From: Spectribacter hydrogenoxidans
Lineage (GTDB): Bacteria; Pseudomonadota; Gammaproteobacteria; Nevskiales; Salinisphaeraceae
Assembly (NCBI RefSeq): GCF_031846275.1
Contig: NZ_JAVRIB010000004.1
Span: forward strand, 124,001 to 188,000
Direction: 5' to 3'
Length of the DNA stretch: 64,000 nucleotides
A program made the position numbers and the translations under genes. Of the stretch, positions 43,829 to 53,784 are shown in pieces (within the stretch, counting starts at the first letter, position 1; each line of letters opens with the position of its first letter). Below the pieces are notes generated by a model. It searched no databases. It saw only the letters and a list, made by a program, of their open reading frames with translations, and had not been told where the DNA came from.

Positions 43829-45139
43829 ATGAGCGGCCGGGGCGTGCGCTCCATCCGCGGCATGAACGACATCCTGCCGGGCGATGCCAGCGCCTGGCAG
43901 ACGCTCGAGCGCGTTTGTCGTGAAACCTTTGCCGCCTACGGCTACCAGCCGATCCGGCTCCCGCTGCTGGAGCGCACCGAATTGTTTACCCGCGCCGTCG
44001 GTGAAGTCACCGACATCGTGGAAAAGGAGATGTACACCTTCGAGGATCGCGGCGGCGACAGTGTCTCGCTGCGCCCGGAGGGCACCGCCGGCTGCGTACG
44101 GGCCGGCATCGAACACGGTCTGCTGCACAACCAGGTGCAGCGGTTCTGGTATGCCGGGCCGATGTTTCGTTACGAACGCCCGCAGAAAGGACGGTACCGC
44201 CAGTTTCATCAGTTCGGAGTCGAGGCCTACGGTCTGATCGGACCCGATGTTGATGCCGAGCAGATCGCGCTGTGCGCACGCCTGTGGCGGCGGCTCGGCC
44301 TGACCGGGCTGCGGCTGGAAATCAATTCGCTGGGTACGGTCGAGGAGCGACAGGACTATCGCCGGGAACTGATGGCCTACTTCAGCGATCGGGTGGATGA
44401 ACTCGATGAGGACAGCCGTCGGCGACTGGAGCGCAATCCCATGCGCATTCTCGATAGCAAGAATCCCGAGATGCGGCCGGTGATTGCCGCGGCACCGGCG
44501 TTCGAGGACAGTCTCGGCCCCGAGTCGCGCGAGCATTTCGACGGCCTGCGGGCGCGTCTCGATGCGATGGGCATCGACTACACCGTGAATCCCCGGCTGG
44601 TGCGGGGGCTCGACTACTACACCCGTACCGTGTTCGAGTGGCTGACCGATCAACTCGGGGCCCAGGATGCGGTATGCTCGGGCGGCCGTTACGACGGGCT
44701 GGTCGACCAGCTCGGCGGTAGTCCCACCCCTGCGGTGGGTTTTGCGCTGGGCGTGGAACGACTGGTAGCGCTGATCCAGGATCAGGGCACGGCTCCGGAC
44801 GAGGTCGCGCCACATGCCTACCTGGTCCACCGGGGTGGCGATGCCGGACGGGATGCGATGCTGCTGGCCGAAACTCTGCGCGATGCGCTGCCGCATCTGC
44901 GCCTGCATACGCATGCCGGTGGTGGCAGCTTCAAGAGCCAGTTCAAGCGCGCCGACCGCAGTGGTGCCGCGCTGGCATTGGTGATGGGCGAGGAAGAGGC
45001 CGCGCAGGGCGTGGTCCAGATCAAACACCTGCGGGTTGATCAGGAGACCGAGCAGGTCGGCCGGGACGAGTTGCCGGACCGCCTCGGGCGGTACCTTGCC
45101 GGGCCCGGTGGGAACGACGAACACAAGGAACAGCGATAA
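43829..45139 (+). CDS. hisS: Histidyl-tRNA synthetase
   Basis: This 436-residue class II synthetase begins near VRSIRGMNDILPGD. Motif 2 is in FWYAGPMFRYERPQKGRYRQFHQFG, the histidine-specific LVRGLDYYTRTVFEW lies at about 255-269, and motif 3 is GFALGVERL. An anticodon-binding domain follows (about 325-430). The ATG at 43829 gives MSGRGVRSIRGMND; the frame is open upstream into rodZ but without homology. It is followed after 2 bases by yfgM. Confidence 0.97.
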   Translation: MSGRGVRSIRGMNDILPGDASAWQTLERVCRETFAAYGYQPIRLPLLERTELFTRAVGEVTDIVEKEMYTFEDRGGDSVSLRPEGTAGCVRAGIEHGLLHNQVQRFWYAGPMFRYERPQKGRYRQFHQFGVEAYGLIGPDVDAEQIALCARLWRRLGLTGLRLEINSLGTVEERQDYRRELMAYFSDRVDELDEDSRRRLERNPMRILDSKNPEMRPVIAAAPAFEDSLGPESREHFDGLRARLDAMGIDYTVNPRLVRGLDYYTRTVFEWLTDQLGAQDAVCSGGRYDGLVDQLGGSPTPAVGFALGVERLVALIQDQGTAPDEVAPHAYLVHRGGDAGRDAMLLAETLRDALPHLRLHTHAGGGSFKSQFKRADRSGAALALVMGEEEAAQGVVQIKHLRVDQETEQVGRDELPDRLGRYLAGPGGNDEHKEQR

Positions 45140-45141
45140 CC

Positions 45142-45795
45142 ATGGCAGACGAGCACGAAGACGAAGACGTTCAGCGCATCAAGACCTGGTGGCGGGCCAA
45201 CGGCGCGTCGCTGGTCATCGGCGTGGTGGTGGGTCTGGCCGTGATTGTCGGCTGGCAGGGCTGGCAGGCCTATGTCGAGAACCAGTCGATGGCCGCGGCC
45301 GATCTCTACCAGCAGTTCGCTGCGCTTCAGCAGAGTGGTGCCGATGATCAGGCGCTGGTCGATCTGGCGGATCAGTTGCAGTCGGACTACGGCAGCAGCC
45401 CCTACGCCGCCAAGGCGGGCCTGGCCCTGGGTCGTCATTTCGCGCAGGCCGATGATAACGAACGCGCCCGTAAGGCACTGCAGTGGGTGATCGATTACGC
45501 CGAGCAGGCACCCCTGCGTCACCTGGCGCGGGTGCGTCAGGCACGGCTGATCTGGGACGATGGCGACGCCGAGGCGGCCCTGGTCCAGTTGGATACCGAT
45601 CATCCGGACCTGTTCGCGCCGCTCTACGCGGAACTGGCCGGTGATATCCACGCCGCCGGCGGGGATCGCGCTGCGGCCCGACAGGCCTACCAGCGAGCGC
45701 TGGACAATCTGCCGTCGGACGCCGATCCGGCGGCGCTGCAGCGCAAGCTGGCCGACGTGGCGCCTACCCGGACCGCGACGGCGGAGGCGCCGTGA
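45142..45795 (+). CDS. yfgM: Ancillary SecYEG translocon subunit / BamB-linked YfgM
   Basis: This 217-residue inner-membrane protein has a cytoplasmic N-terminus (EDEDVQRIKTWWRANG), one membrane helix at about 23-42 (ASLVIGVVVGLAVIVGWQGW) and a periplasmic TPR-like domain. In E. coli YfgM binds SecYEG and PpiD and links secretion to periplasmic chaperones. The position hisS-yfgM-bamB-der is diagnostic. GTGA overlaps with bamB. Confidence 0.92.
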   Translation: MADEHEDEDVQRIKTWWRANGASLVIGVVVGLAVIVGWQGWQAYVENQSMAAADLYQQFAALQQSGADDQALVDLADQLQSDYGSSPYAAKAGLALGRHFAQADDNERARKALQWVIDYAEQAPLRHLARVRQARLIWDDGDAEAALVQLDTDHPDLFAPLYAELAGDIHAAGGDRAAARQAYQRALDNLPSDADPAALQRKLADVAPTRTATAEAP

Positions 45796-46952
45796 GAGTT
45801 CTGGCAGGCATGACCATACTCGCGGCCGGCCTGCTGGCCGGCTGTGCCAGTGACGGCGGGGCGTTGCCCGAGCCGTCGCCGCTGCCCGATCTGGATCGGC
45901 AACTGATCCGGGGAGAGGTGCTGTGGCGGCGCAGTGGTGGCGACGGCGCTGGTGAGAAGGTGTCCGGTTTCCGGCTCGCCCTGGATGGTGCCCGTGTCTA
46001 CACCGCCAACCGCAACGGCCGTGTCAGCGCTATCAATATCGAGGATGGCAGCCTCGCTTGGCGCACCAATACCGAGCTGCGGCTGGTATCGGGGCCGGTT
46101 CACATTGATGGCCGGCTCCTGATCGGCACCCGCGACGGCGAGCTGGTGTCATTGTCGGCCGACGATGGCAGTCGACAGTGGGCGGTGACCCTGTCCAGTG
46201 AATTGCTGGTGCCGCCGGCTGCGGGCAATGGCACGGTGGTGGCACGGTCGCTGGATGGTCGGATCGTGGCGCTGGAACTGGCCACCGGCGAACGGCGCTG
46301 GACGGTGGAACGCCAGGTTCCCACCCTGACGCTACGCGGTGGCGCGGCGCCGCTGATCGACGGCGATGCCGTCTATGCCGGTCTCGACAGCGGCAAGGTG
46401 CTGGCGCTGAGTCTGGGTACGGGCGAACAGCTCTGGGAACAGCGAGTTGCCGCGCCCGCCGGCCGCACCGAGCTCGAGCGGGTGGTAGATGTGGATGCCG
46501 AACTCTTGCTGGCCGACGGCGTATTGTACGCCGCCAGCGTCGGCGACCGCCTGGTGTCACTGGCGCTGTCCAGTGGCCGTGTGCGCTGGTCGCGGGAGAT
46601 CGGCAGCCGTACCGGGCTGACGTTCAACCCGAGCCAGCTGTTCGTCACCGATCGCAGCAGCCGCGTTCTGGCCACCAACCGCCGCAGCGGCGCCACCATA
46701 TGGACCAACGAGGCGCTGGCCTATCGCAACCTCACGCAACCGGTGATGTACAAGTCCTACGTGATGGTGGCCGATTACGAAGGTTATCTGCACTGGATGA
46801 TTCCGGAGGACGGCACGCCGATCGGCTATGCCGATGTAGTGGGCGAGCCGGTTCGATCGGCGCCGGTAGTGGTCGGCGACCGGATTCTGGTGCTCGGCGC
46901 CGAGGGCACGGTGGTCGCCGTCGAGGGCGTCTTCCCCGACGCCGAAGACTGA
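45792..46952 (+). CDS. bamB: Outer membrane assembly lipoprotein BamB
   Basis: This 386-residue lipoprotein of the BAM complex has a signal peptide with lipobox LLAGC. An eight-bladed beta-propeller of PQQ-like repeats includes VSAINIEDGSLAWRTN, LVSLSADDGSRQWAV, IVALELATGERRWTV and VLALSLGTGEQLWEQ. The GTG at 45792 overlaps the yfgM stop; an in-frame ATG at 45810 would still leave a short signal peptide. Confidence 0.94.
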   Translation: MRVLAGMTILAAGLLAGCASDGGALPEPSPLPDLDRQLIRGEVLWRRSGGDGAGEKVSGFRLALDGARVYTANRNGRVSAINIEDGSLAWRTNTELRLVSGPVHIDGRLLIGTRDGELVSLSADDGSRQWAVTLSSELLVPPAAGNGTVVARSLDGRIVALELATGERRWTVERQVPTLTLRGGAAPLIDGDAVYAGLDSGKVLALSLGTGEQLWEQRVAAPAGRTELERVVDVDAELLLADGVLYAASVGDRLVSLALSSGRVRWSREIGSRTGLTFNPSQLFVTDRSSRVLATNRRSGATIWTNEALAYRNLTQPVMYKSYVMVADYEGYLHWMIPEDGTPIGYADVVGEPVRSAPVVVGDRILVLGAEGTVVAVEGVFPDAED

Positions 46953-46969
46953 ACCGGAAGAACGCTGAC

Positions 46970-48325
46970 ATGCAGCCGGATCTGCCGGTGGTAGTGCTGG
47001 TCGGGCGGCCCAACGTCGGCAAATCCACGCTGTTCAACCGTCTGACCGACACGCGGGACGCTTTGGTTGCGGATAGGCCAGGCGTTACCCGTGACCGGCA
47101 GTACGGCGTGGTGCGTGCGGGTGAGCGCCGGTTCCTGGTGGTCGATACCGGCGGGCTGGGCGTGGACGACGCCGAAATCGATGCCCTGGCCGCCGCGCAG
47201 ACGGATATTGCGCTGGCCGAGGCCCATGCCGTGGTGTTTCTGGTGGACGGCCGTGACGGCCTGCTGCCCGGGGACCTGGCGATTGCCGACCGGCTGCGAC
47301 ACCTGACCGTGCCGGTCTATCCGGTGGTCAACAAGACCGAGGGCCGGATCGCGGAGGAGGCAGTGGCAGAATTCCATGCCCTGGGCATGGGCGCGCCCGA
47401 TGCCATCTCTGCCTCCCACGGCGGCCGTATCGAGGCCCTGATCCAGCGTCTGGTGGCCGATCTGCCGCCGTCCGGTGATGATCTTGACGACGGCGCCGCG
47501 GGCACCCGCCTGGCGGTGGTGGGGCGGCCCAATGCCGGCAAGTCCACGCTGGTCAATCGTCTGCTCGGCGAGAGCCGCATGCTGACCATGGATGCCCCTG
47601 GCACTACCCGTGACGCGGTGGCAGCCGAGTTCGAGCACGACGGCGAGCGCTTCCGGGTGGTGGACACCGCCGGGATCCGGCGCCGTTCCCGTATCGAGGA
47701 TCCGCTGGAGAAATTCAGTGTGATCAAGGCGATGCAGGCTGCGGAGTCGGCACATATCGTGGTGATCATGGTGGATGCCCAGCGCGGCCTCGAAGCCCAG
47801 GATGTGCGTCTACTCGGCCTGATGGTGGATCTGGGCCGGGCGGTGGTACTGGCGATTAACAAGTGGGATGGCCTGGATCAGGAACGCCGCCGCGCGCTGC
47901 GCGAGGACCTGCGCCGCCGGCTGGTGCATCTGGATTTCATGACCATCTGCACCATCTCGGCCAAGCATGGCTCGGGCCTGCGGGAGCTGATGGCGGCGGT
48001 GCGCGAGGCTCGCGACGCGGCCGGCGCCGATCTGTCCACCGGGGCTCTGACCCGGGTGCTCGAACAGGCGGTGCTGGCTCACGCGCCGCCCGCCCTGCAC
48101 GGACGGCGGATCAAGCTACGCTATGCCCATCAGGGCGGCCGCAATCCGCCCCGGATCGTGATCCACGGTAATCAGACGGCGCGGCTTTCGGCCGAGTATA
48201 AGCGTTATCTGATGCGTCGCTTCCGGGACGCCTTCGGTCTGCGGGGGACGCCGGTGGAGCTGGTCTTCCGGACCGGCGAGAACCCCTACGGCAAACGCGG
48301 GCCTGCGTCGGCAAGAAAACGCTGA
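46970..48325 (+). CDS. der: Ribosome-associated GTPase Der (EngA)
   Basis: This 451-residue protein has two tandem GTPase domains, G1 motifs GRPNVGKST (about 12-20) and GRPNAGKST (about 185-193), and a C-terminal KH-like domain. DxxG reads DTGG and DTAG. In domain 1 the NKxD motif reads NKTE, and in domain 2 it is the canonical NKWD. Der acts in late 50S ribosome assembly. The ATG at 46970 has GGAAG upstream. It ends the ndk operon and is convergent with the next lipoprotein gene. Confidence 0.96.
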   Translation: MQPDLPVVVLVGRPNVGKSTLFNRLTDTRDALVADRPGVTRDRQYGVVRAGERRFLVVDTGGLGVDDAEIDALAAAQTDIALAEAHAVVFLVDGRDGLLPGDLAIADRLRHLTVPVYPVVNKTEGRIAEEAVAEFHALGMGAPDAISASHGGRIEALIQRLVADLPPSGDDLDDGAAGTRLAVVGRPNAGKSTLVNRLLGESRMLTMDAPGTTRDAVAAEFEHDGERFRVVDTAGIRRRSRIEDPLEKFSVIKAMQAAESAHIVVIMVDAQRGLEAQDVRLLGLMVDLGRAVVLAINKWDGLDQERRRALREDLRRRLVHLDFMTICTISAKHGSGLRELMAAVREARDAAGADLSTGALTRVLEQAVLAHAPPALHGRRIKLRYAHQGGRNPPRIVIHGNQTARLSAEYKRYLMRRFRDAFGLRGTPVELVFRTGENPYGKRGPASARKR

Positions 48326-48335
48326 CGGGGCGCGG

Positions 48336-49019
48336 CTACTGGCGGTTGTCGGCGGCGCGAACGGGGGCTTGGCGCACGTCGATCAGATAGTCCTTGGCCC
48401 CGGGCATGAATGATGGCTTCTCGCCGTCGATGTAGAACTGCCAGACCTCGACCTGCAGCTGTTGTTCTGCCGGCTGGCGACGCCAGCCCACCACCAGCCC
48501 GTCGTTGCTGTGCACAAAGTGCAAGCGCCGGATCTGCATCCAGATCATGGCGTCGTCGACATTGTCGAAGTGACGCTGGCCTTCCTCGAGTTTCACCCGG
48601 GTCAGCCCCTCGTGCGGCTGCCAGTCCTCGGGTTGGCCCTCGTAGTGCAGCCCCAGGCTGCCGGCCCAGCGTTCCTGGCGGGGCGTGAGCACCGCCCAGC
48701 GCGTGGCGCCGTTCCAGCTGTAGGTTCGCAGCCGGCCCGGGCCGGCGCCGATGATCATCTTGCCGGCCGGGGTGTTGGCCACGACTTCCGTGCCGTTCGG
48801 CAGCGCCACCTCCGTGTGATCGGGCACCGGTGGCGCCTGCCGGGGTACGTCTGCTGCCGTGACCCGCGTGTTGCCGTCACTGCTGGGCAGATCCACAGCC
48901 GCGGGCTTGGCGGGCTCCGTACTGGCGCAGCCGCCGAGGGTAGCCAGCAGAAACAGGCCGCCGAGGGTCGCAGCGCTCCGGCGAGAGATCAGGCGTGTCG
49001 GTTGATTCCACATGGGCAT
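48336..49019 (-). CDS. Putative lipoprotein of unknown function
   Basis: This is a 227-residue protein with a lipoprotein signal (ARRSAATLGGLF-like hydrophobic stretch, lipobox LGGC, mature C about residue 31). The mature part has a Pro/Asp-rich linker and a domain with YSWNGATRWAVLTPRQERW, GLHYEGQPEDWQPHEGLTR and VEVWQFYIDGEKPSF. I do not recognise the family. ATGs at 49019 and 49013 are both possible. It lies between der and xseA, facing der with a 10-base gap. Confidence 0.7.
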   Translation of the reverse strand: MPMWNQPTRLISRRSAATLGGLFLLATLGGCASTEPAKPAAVDLPSSDGNTRVTAADVPRQAPPVPDHTEVALPNGTEVVANTPAGKMIIGAGPGRLRTYSWNGATRWAVLTPRQERWAGSLGLHYEGQPEDWQPHEGLTRVKLEEGQRHFDNVDDAMIWMQIRRLHFVHSNDGLVVGWRRQPAEQQLQVEVWQFYIDGEKPSFMPGAKDYLIDVRQAPVRAADNRQ

Positions 49020-49091
49020 GTTCCGGGCCCGTGACTGTTGATCGGGCTGTTGGTTGAAGGGACTCTGATCAAGGGTATCGGCGTTAACCGG

Positions 49092-50465
49092 TCAAACCTT
49101 ATCACCACTGCCCGAAGCTTGCGCGACGGTGCCGGTCACCCGACATTCCAGCCCGCCCCGGCGCAGCTGGACCTGCATGTCGTCGCCGGGGTGGACCTCG
49201 GCCGCATCGGTAATCACGCACTGCTGCTCATCGCGGACGATGGCGTAACCGCGCGTGAGCGTATTGAGCGGGCTGACCGCATCCAGCGCCCGCATGGCGA
49301 GCCGCCAGCGGTGCTGCTCGTCGCCCAGCCGCGCTTGCACGGCAATGCCCAGACGCCGCTGCAGGCCCGCCAGCTGCGATTGGGTGGCCCGCAGGGCAGT
49401 GCTGGGATGATGGCTCCGCAACCGCCGGGTCAGGCCATGCAGGCGCTGACCGGCTTCCTGATGCCGGCGTCGGGCCAGGCGTCGCAGGCGCTGTTCCAGT
49501 TCGTCCACCCGCTGCATGCGCTGTTCCAGGGTGCGGGCGGGGTGGCGCCGGGCCAGGCGCGTGCGCAGGCTGGCCAGCCGCTGGCCCAGACGCTCCATCC
49601 GGCGCTGCAGGCTGGTGTGGCTGCGCCGCAGCAGGGCATCCAGGTGCTGGTGCCACTCGTCGAGATCGGGACAGACCATTTCGGCGGCCGCCGAGGGGGT
49701 GGCGGCGCGAACGTCCGCGGCAAAATCCGCGATGGTGATGTCCACCTCGTGTCCCACACCGCTGATCACCGGAATCGGGCAGGCGCGGATGGCGCGAGCA
49801 ACGGCTTCCTCGCTGAAGGACTGCAGATCCTCGAGCGAGCCGCCGCCGCGCACCAGCAGCAGCACATCGCAGTCGCCCCGTTCGCCGGCCCGCTCGAGCA
49901 TCCGGACGATGTCGCCGGCCGCGTTCGCACCTTGCACGGCGGTGGGGTAGATCACCACCCGGGCGGCGGGATAGCGCCGCCGCAGCACCGACAGGACATC
50001 GCGCAGGGCGGCGCCGGTGGCCGAGGTGATTACGCCGATGCAGCGGGGCACGGCGGGGGTCGGGCGCTTACGACTGTCATCGAACAGCCCCTCTTCGGCG
50101 AGCCGGTTGCGCAGCGCTTCGAATGCACGCTGCAGCTCGCCGGCGCCGGCATCCTCGAGATGCTCGATGATCAACTGGAAATCGCCCCGGGCCGGATAGA
50201 GGCTGACGCGGGCCCGGGCCTGGACGCGGTCGCCGTCCTCGGGCGGTTGCCCGACGCGGCGGTTGCGGTTGGCGAACATGGCGCAGCGCACCTGGGCCTG
50301 CTCATCCTTGAGGGTCAAGTACCAGTGTCCGGAGCGGGGCCGGGCCAGATTCGAGACCTCCCCCTCGACCCAGAGCAGGGGAAAGCTGTGCTCGAGCAGC
50401 TCCCGGGCGGCGGCCACCAGTTCGGAAACCTGGTAGACGTTTCTGGTGCTGGCGGTATCGGTCAT
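49092..50465 (-). CDS. xseA: Exodeoxyribonuclease VII large subunit
   Basis: This 457-residue protein degrades single-stranded DNA with XseB. The N-terminal OB-fold includes VYQVSELVAAARELLEHSFPLLWVEGEVSNLARP. The catalytic region has GVITSATGAALRDVL, LLLVRGGGSLEDLQSFSEEAVARAI and ISGVGHEVDITIADFAADVRAATPSAAAE, and a long coiled coil follows. The ATG at 50465 is preferred over a TTG two codons upstream. It is divergent from guaB (86 bases), the usual arrangement. Confidence 0.96.
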   Translation of the reverse strand: MTDTASTRNVYQVSELVAAARELLEHSFPLLWVEGEVSNLARPRSGHWYLTLKDEQAQVRCAMFANRNRRVGQPPEDGDRVQARARVSLYPARGDFQLIIEHLEDAGAGELQRAFEALRNRLAEEGLFDDSRKRPTPAVPRCIGVITSATGAALRDVLSVLRRRYPAARVVIYPTAVQGANAAGDIVRMLERAGERGDCDVLLLVRGGGSLEDLQSFSEEAVARAIRACPIPVISGVGHEVDITIADFAADVRAATPSAAAEMVCPDLDEWHQHLDALLRRSHTSLQRRMERLGQRLASLRTRLARRHPARTLEQRMQRVDELEQRLRRLARRRHQEAGQRLHGLTRRLRSHHPSTALRATQSQLAGLQRRLGIAVQARLGDEQHRWRLAMRALDAVSPLNTLTRGYAIVRDEQQCVITDAAEVHPGDDMQVQLRRGGLECRVTGTVAQASGSGDKV

Positions 50466-50488
50466 GGTCAATCGATGCGGCGGGCCTT

Positions 50489-50494
50489 TATAAT
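50489..50494 (+). promoter_or_regulatory. Candidate -10 of guaB-guaA
   Basis: A perfect TATAAT lies 58-63 bases before the guaB ATG in the xseA-guaB gap. The -35 position reads GGTCAA, weak. The leader between has GC-rich partial inverted repeats without a clear known motif. Confidence 0.45.
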
Positions 50495-50551
50495 CGCCTT
50501 CGGCAAGCGCCCCTTTGTGGCGCGCTTCGGTTCCCGCGGCACGGTAGCCCC

Positions 50552-52018
50552 ATGCGCATCAGCGAGCAAGCACTGACCTTCGACGACGTCCTGCTGACAC
50601 CGGCCTATTCGGACGTGCTGCCGCGGGACGTGGATCTGTCCACCCGGCTGACCCGCGAGATCACGCTCAATATTCCGCTGCTATCGGCGGCCATGGATAC
50701 GGTGACCGAAGCCCGCCTCGCGATTGCGCTGGCGCAGGAGGGCGGTATCGGCATCGTCCACAAGAGCATGACGGCCGAGGATCAGGCCGCGCATGTGCGC
50801 ACGGTCAAGAAATACGAATCCGGGGTGATTTCCGATCCCATTACGGTCACACCCTCGGCCACCATTCGCGAGGTCATCGAATTGACCCGCGCGCGGCGTA
50901 TCTCCGGCGTACCGGTGGTGGACGGCGACCAGCCGGTGGGCATTGTTACCAGCCGAGATCTGCGCTTCGAAACCCACTTCGACGCCCCGGTTACCAGCGT
51001 GATGACGCCGCGCGAGAAACTGGTGACGGTGCGCGAGGGGGCTTCGCGTGACGAGATCCAGACGCTGCTGCACCGTCACCGCATCGAAAAGGTGCTGGTG
51101 GTCAGCGATGACTTCTCGCTTCGCGGCATGATCACGGTGAAGGACATCCAGAAGTCCAGCGATTTCCCCAACGCCGCCAAGGACACCGGTGGCAGCCTGC
51201 GGGTGGGAGCCGCGGTGGGCACCAGCGGCGATACCGAGGACCGGGTCACCGCCCTGGTGGAAGCCGGTGTCGACGTGATCGTGGTCGACACCGCCCACGG
51301 GCATTCGCGCGGGGTTATGAACCGGGTGGCGGCGATCAAGAAACGCTGGCCCGACCTGCAGGTCATCGGCGGCAACGTGGGCACCGGCGAAGGGGCCCTG
51401 GCGCTGGCCGAGGCCGGGGCGGACGGCATCAAGGTGGGTATCGGGCCGGGCTCGATCTGCACCACCCGGGTGGTGGCCGGCATCGGCGTGCCGCAGATCT
51501 CGGCGGTTGCCAACGTGGCGGCCGCACTGCGGGACAAGGGCGTGCCCCTGATCGCCGATGGCGGTATCCGCTATTCCGGTGATCTGGCCAAGGCGATTGC
51601 CGCCGGAGCCAATACCGTGATGGTGGGTGGCATGTTCGCCGGCACCGAGGAGGCGCCGGGCGAGATCGAGCTCTACCAGGGCCGTTCCTACAAGTCCTAC
51701 CGCGGCATGGGGTCGCTGGGCGCGATGAGCGGGGACTCGGGGTCCGCGGACCGCTATTTCCAGGACCCCAGCGAGGAAATCCAGAAGCTGGTGCCGGAGG
51801 GCATCGAGGGTCGCGTGCCGTACAAGGGTCCGCTGGGCGGCATCGTGCACCAGCTGATCGGGGGCCTGCGGGCCTCCATGGGCTACACCGGCTGTGTCAG
51901 CATCGAGGAAATGCGCACCCGACCGGTATTCGTGCAGATCACCGCGGCGGGTATCCGCGAATCCCACGTGCACGACGTCAGCATCGTCAAGGAAGCGCCC
52001 AACTATCGGGTCGACTGA
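50552..52018 (+). CDS. guaB: Inosine-5'-monophosphate dehydrogenase
   Basis: This 488-residue enzyme performs the NAD-dependent oxidation of IMP to XMP, the first committed step to GMP. N-terminal LTFDDVLLTPAYSDVLP is followed by two CBS domains (about 95-205). The active loop GIGPGSICTTRVVAG has its catalytic cysteine near residue 305, and ADGGIRYSGDLAKAIAAGA and YRGMGSLGAM follow. Full length as in E. coli (488). guaA follows after 92 bases. Confidence 0.97.
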   Translation: MRISEQALTFDDVLLTPAYSDVLPRDVDLSTRLTREITLNIPLLSAAMDTVTEARLAIALAQEGGIGIVHKSMTAEDQAAHVRTVKKYESGVISDPITVTPSATIREVIELTRARRISGVPVVDGDQPVGIVTSRDLRFETHFDAPVTSVMTPREKLVTVREGASRDEIQTLLHRHRIEKVLVVSDDFSLRGMITVKDIQKSSDFPNAAKDTGGSLRVGAAVGTSGDTEDRVTALVEAGVDVIVVDTAHGHSRGVMNRVAAIKKRWPDLQVIGGNVGTGEGALALAEAGADGIKVGIGPGSICTTRVVAGIGVPQISAVANVAAALRDKGVPLIADGGIRYSGDLAKAIAAGANTVMVGGMFAGTEEAPGEIELYQGRSYKSYRGMGSLGAMSGDSGSADRYFQDPSEEIQKLVPEGIEGRVPYKGPLGGIVHQLIGGLRASMGYTGCVSIEEMRTRPVFVQITAAGIRESHVHDVSIVKEAPNYRVD

Positions 52019-52110
52019 CGGCCATCCCGCGTGGCGCCGGCCCGGCGGCACACCCTGATCCACGGCGGGCATTTCCCGCTGCTTGTCACCAATTACGGAT
52101 GCGAAGCCGG

Positions 52111-53682
52111 ATGGATATCCACCAAGAGAAGATCCTGATCCTGGATTTCGGGTCCCAGTACACCCAACTGGTCGCGCGGCGGGTGCGCGAGGCCGATGTC
52201 TACTGCGAGATCTACGCCTGGGATGCCCCCGAAGCGGCGATCCGCGAATTTGCCCCCGTGGGGGTGATTCTGTCCGGCGGCCCGGAGTCGGTGACCATCG
52301 ACGACGGGCCGCGGATTCCGCCGGTGGTGATCGAACTGAGTGTGCCCCTGCTGGGCATCTGCTACGGCATGCAGGCGATGGCCGCACAGCTCGGCGGCGG
52401 TGTGGAAACCTCGGCCCAGCGCGAATTCGGTTATGCCCGGGTGCGGGCGCGTGGGCACTCCCGCCTGCTGACCGATATCCAGGACCACATCAACGAGCAG
52501 GGCCATGGCCTGCTGGATGTCTGGATGAGCCATGGCGATCGGGTGACACGGCTGCCGGACGGCTTCAAGTCGATCGCCGAGACTGATGGCGCACCGCTGG
52601 CGGGTATGGCCGACGACGAACGCGGCTATTACGGCCTGCAGTTCCACCCCGAGGTGACTCACACCAAGCAGGGCAGCCGCATCCTGGAACGCTTCGTGCG
52701 CGATATCTGCGCCACGACGGGTACCTGGCGCTCGGCCGATATCATCGCGGACCAGATCGAGCGGGTTCGTGCGCAGGTCGGGGAGGGCCGGGTGCTGCTG
52801 GGGCTGTCAGGCGGTGTGGACTCATCCGTGACCGCTGCACTACTGCACGAGGCCATCGGCGACCGGCTGGTCTGCGTATTCGTGGACAACGGGCTCCTGC
52901 GCCTGGGTGAGGCGGATCAGGTCATGGCCACCTTCGCCCAGCACATGGGGGTGAACGTGGTGGCCGTCAACGCCGAGCAACGCTTTCTCGAGCGGCTGGC
53001 CGGGGTGACCGACCCCGAGGTCAAGCGCAAGGCCATCGGCAACACCTTCATCGACGTGTTCGAGGAAAAGGCCGCCGAACTGGAAGGCATCGAATGGCTG
53101 GCCCAGGGCACCATCTACCCGGACGTGATCGAGTCCGCCGGGGCAGCCACCGGCAAGGCCCACGTGATCAAGTCACATCACAATGTCGGCGGGTTGCCCG
53201 AGGCGATGAAGCTCAAGCTGGTGGAGCCCCTGCGCGAGCTGTTCAAGGACGAAGTCCGCGCCATCGGGCTGGAGCTGGGTCTGCCGCGCGACATGATCAT
53301 GCGTCATCCGTTCCCCGGCCCCGGGCTGGGCGTGCGCATTCTCGGCGAGGTGCACAAAGCCTACGCGGACAAGTTGCGGGCGGCGGACGCCATCTTCATC
53401 CAGAACCTGCGCGACGCCGATCTTTACGACCAGGTCAGTCAGGCCTTCGCCGTGTACCTGCCGGTGGCCAGCGTCGGCGTGATGGGCGACGGTCGTCGCT
53501 ACGAGCACGTGATTGCGCTGCGTGCGGTGGAGACCATCGACTTCATGACCGCCCGCTGGGCGCATCTACCCTACGACTTCCTCGACGACGTCTCGCGCCG
53601 CATCATCAACGGCGTGGACGGCATCAGCCGCGTGGTCTACGACATCTCCGGCAAGCCGCCGGCGACTATCGAATGGGAGTAG
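52111..53682 (+). CDS. guaA: GMP synthase (glutamine-hydrolysing)
   Basis: This 523-residue bifunctional enzyme has a class I glutamine amidotransferase domain (about 1-195; nucleophile cysteine in LLGICYGMQ near 87, His/Glu in FHPEVTHT). An ATP pyrophosphatase domain (LSGGVDSSVTAALLH near 232) and a C-terminal dimerisation domain ending PPATIEWE follow. It converts XMP to GMP. The ATG at 52111 gives MDIHQEKILILDFGSQYTQL; an in-frame ATG lies 12 bases upstream (52099). It follows guaB and is convergent with folE2. Confidence 0.97.
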   Translation: MDIHQEKILILDFGSQYTQLVARRVREADVYCEIYAWDAPEAAIREFAPVGVILSGGPESVTIDDGPRIPPVVIELSVPLLGICYGMQAMAAQLGGGVETSAQREFGYARVRARGHSRLLTDIQDHINEQGHGLLDVWMSHGDRVTRLPDGFKSIAETDGAPLAGMADDERGYYGLQFHPEVTHTKQGSRILERFVRDICATTGTWRSADIIADQIERVRAQVGEGRVLLGLSGGVDSSVTAALLHEAIGDRLVCVFVDNGLLRLGEADQVMATFAQHMGVNVVAVNAEQRFLERLAGVTDPEVKRKAIGNTFIDVFEEKAAELEGIEWLAQGTIYPDVIESAGAATGKAHVIKSHHNVGGLPEAMKLKLVEPLRELFKDEVRAIGLELGLPRDMIMRHPFPGPGLGVRILGEVHKAYADKLRAADAIFIQNLRDADLYDQVSQAFAVYLPVASVGVMGDGRRYEHVIALRAVETIDFMTARWAHLPYDFLDDVSRRIINGVDGISRVVYDISGKPPATIEWE

Positions 53683-53784
53683 GGGGTTGAGGCGCGTCCG
53701 GCAGGCCGGCTGAAGCCCGTTTTGGCAAGTCGCCTTTCGTTGGGATGCGACTGCCGATGGGCGGGTAACTTCGAGCTTGCGTCG

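Noticed and set aside
53724..53755. Imperfect hairpin AGTCGC/GCGACT between guaA and folE2 as a terminator
   Set aside because: No T-run follows on either strand and the stem carries a bulge.
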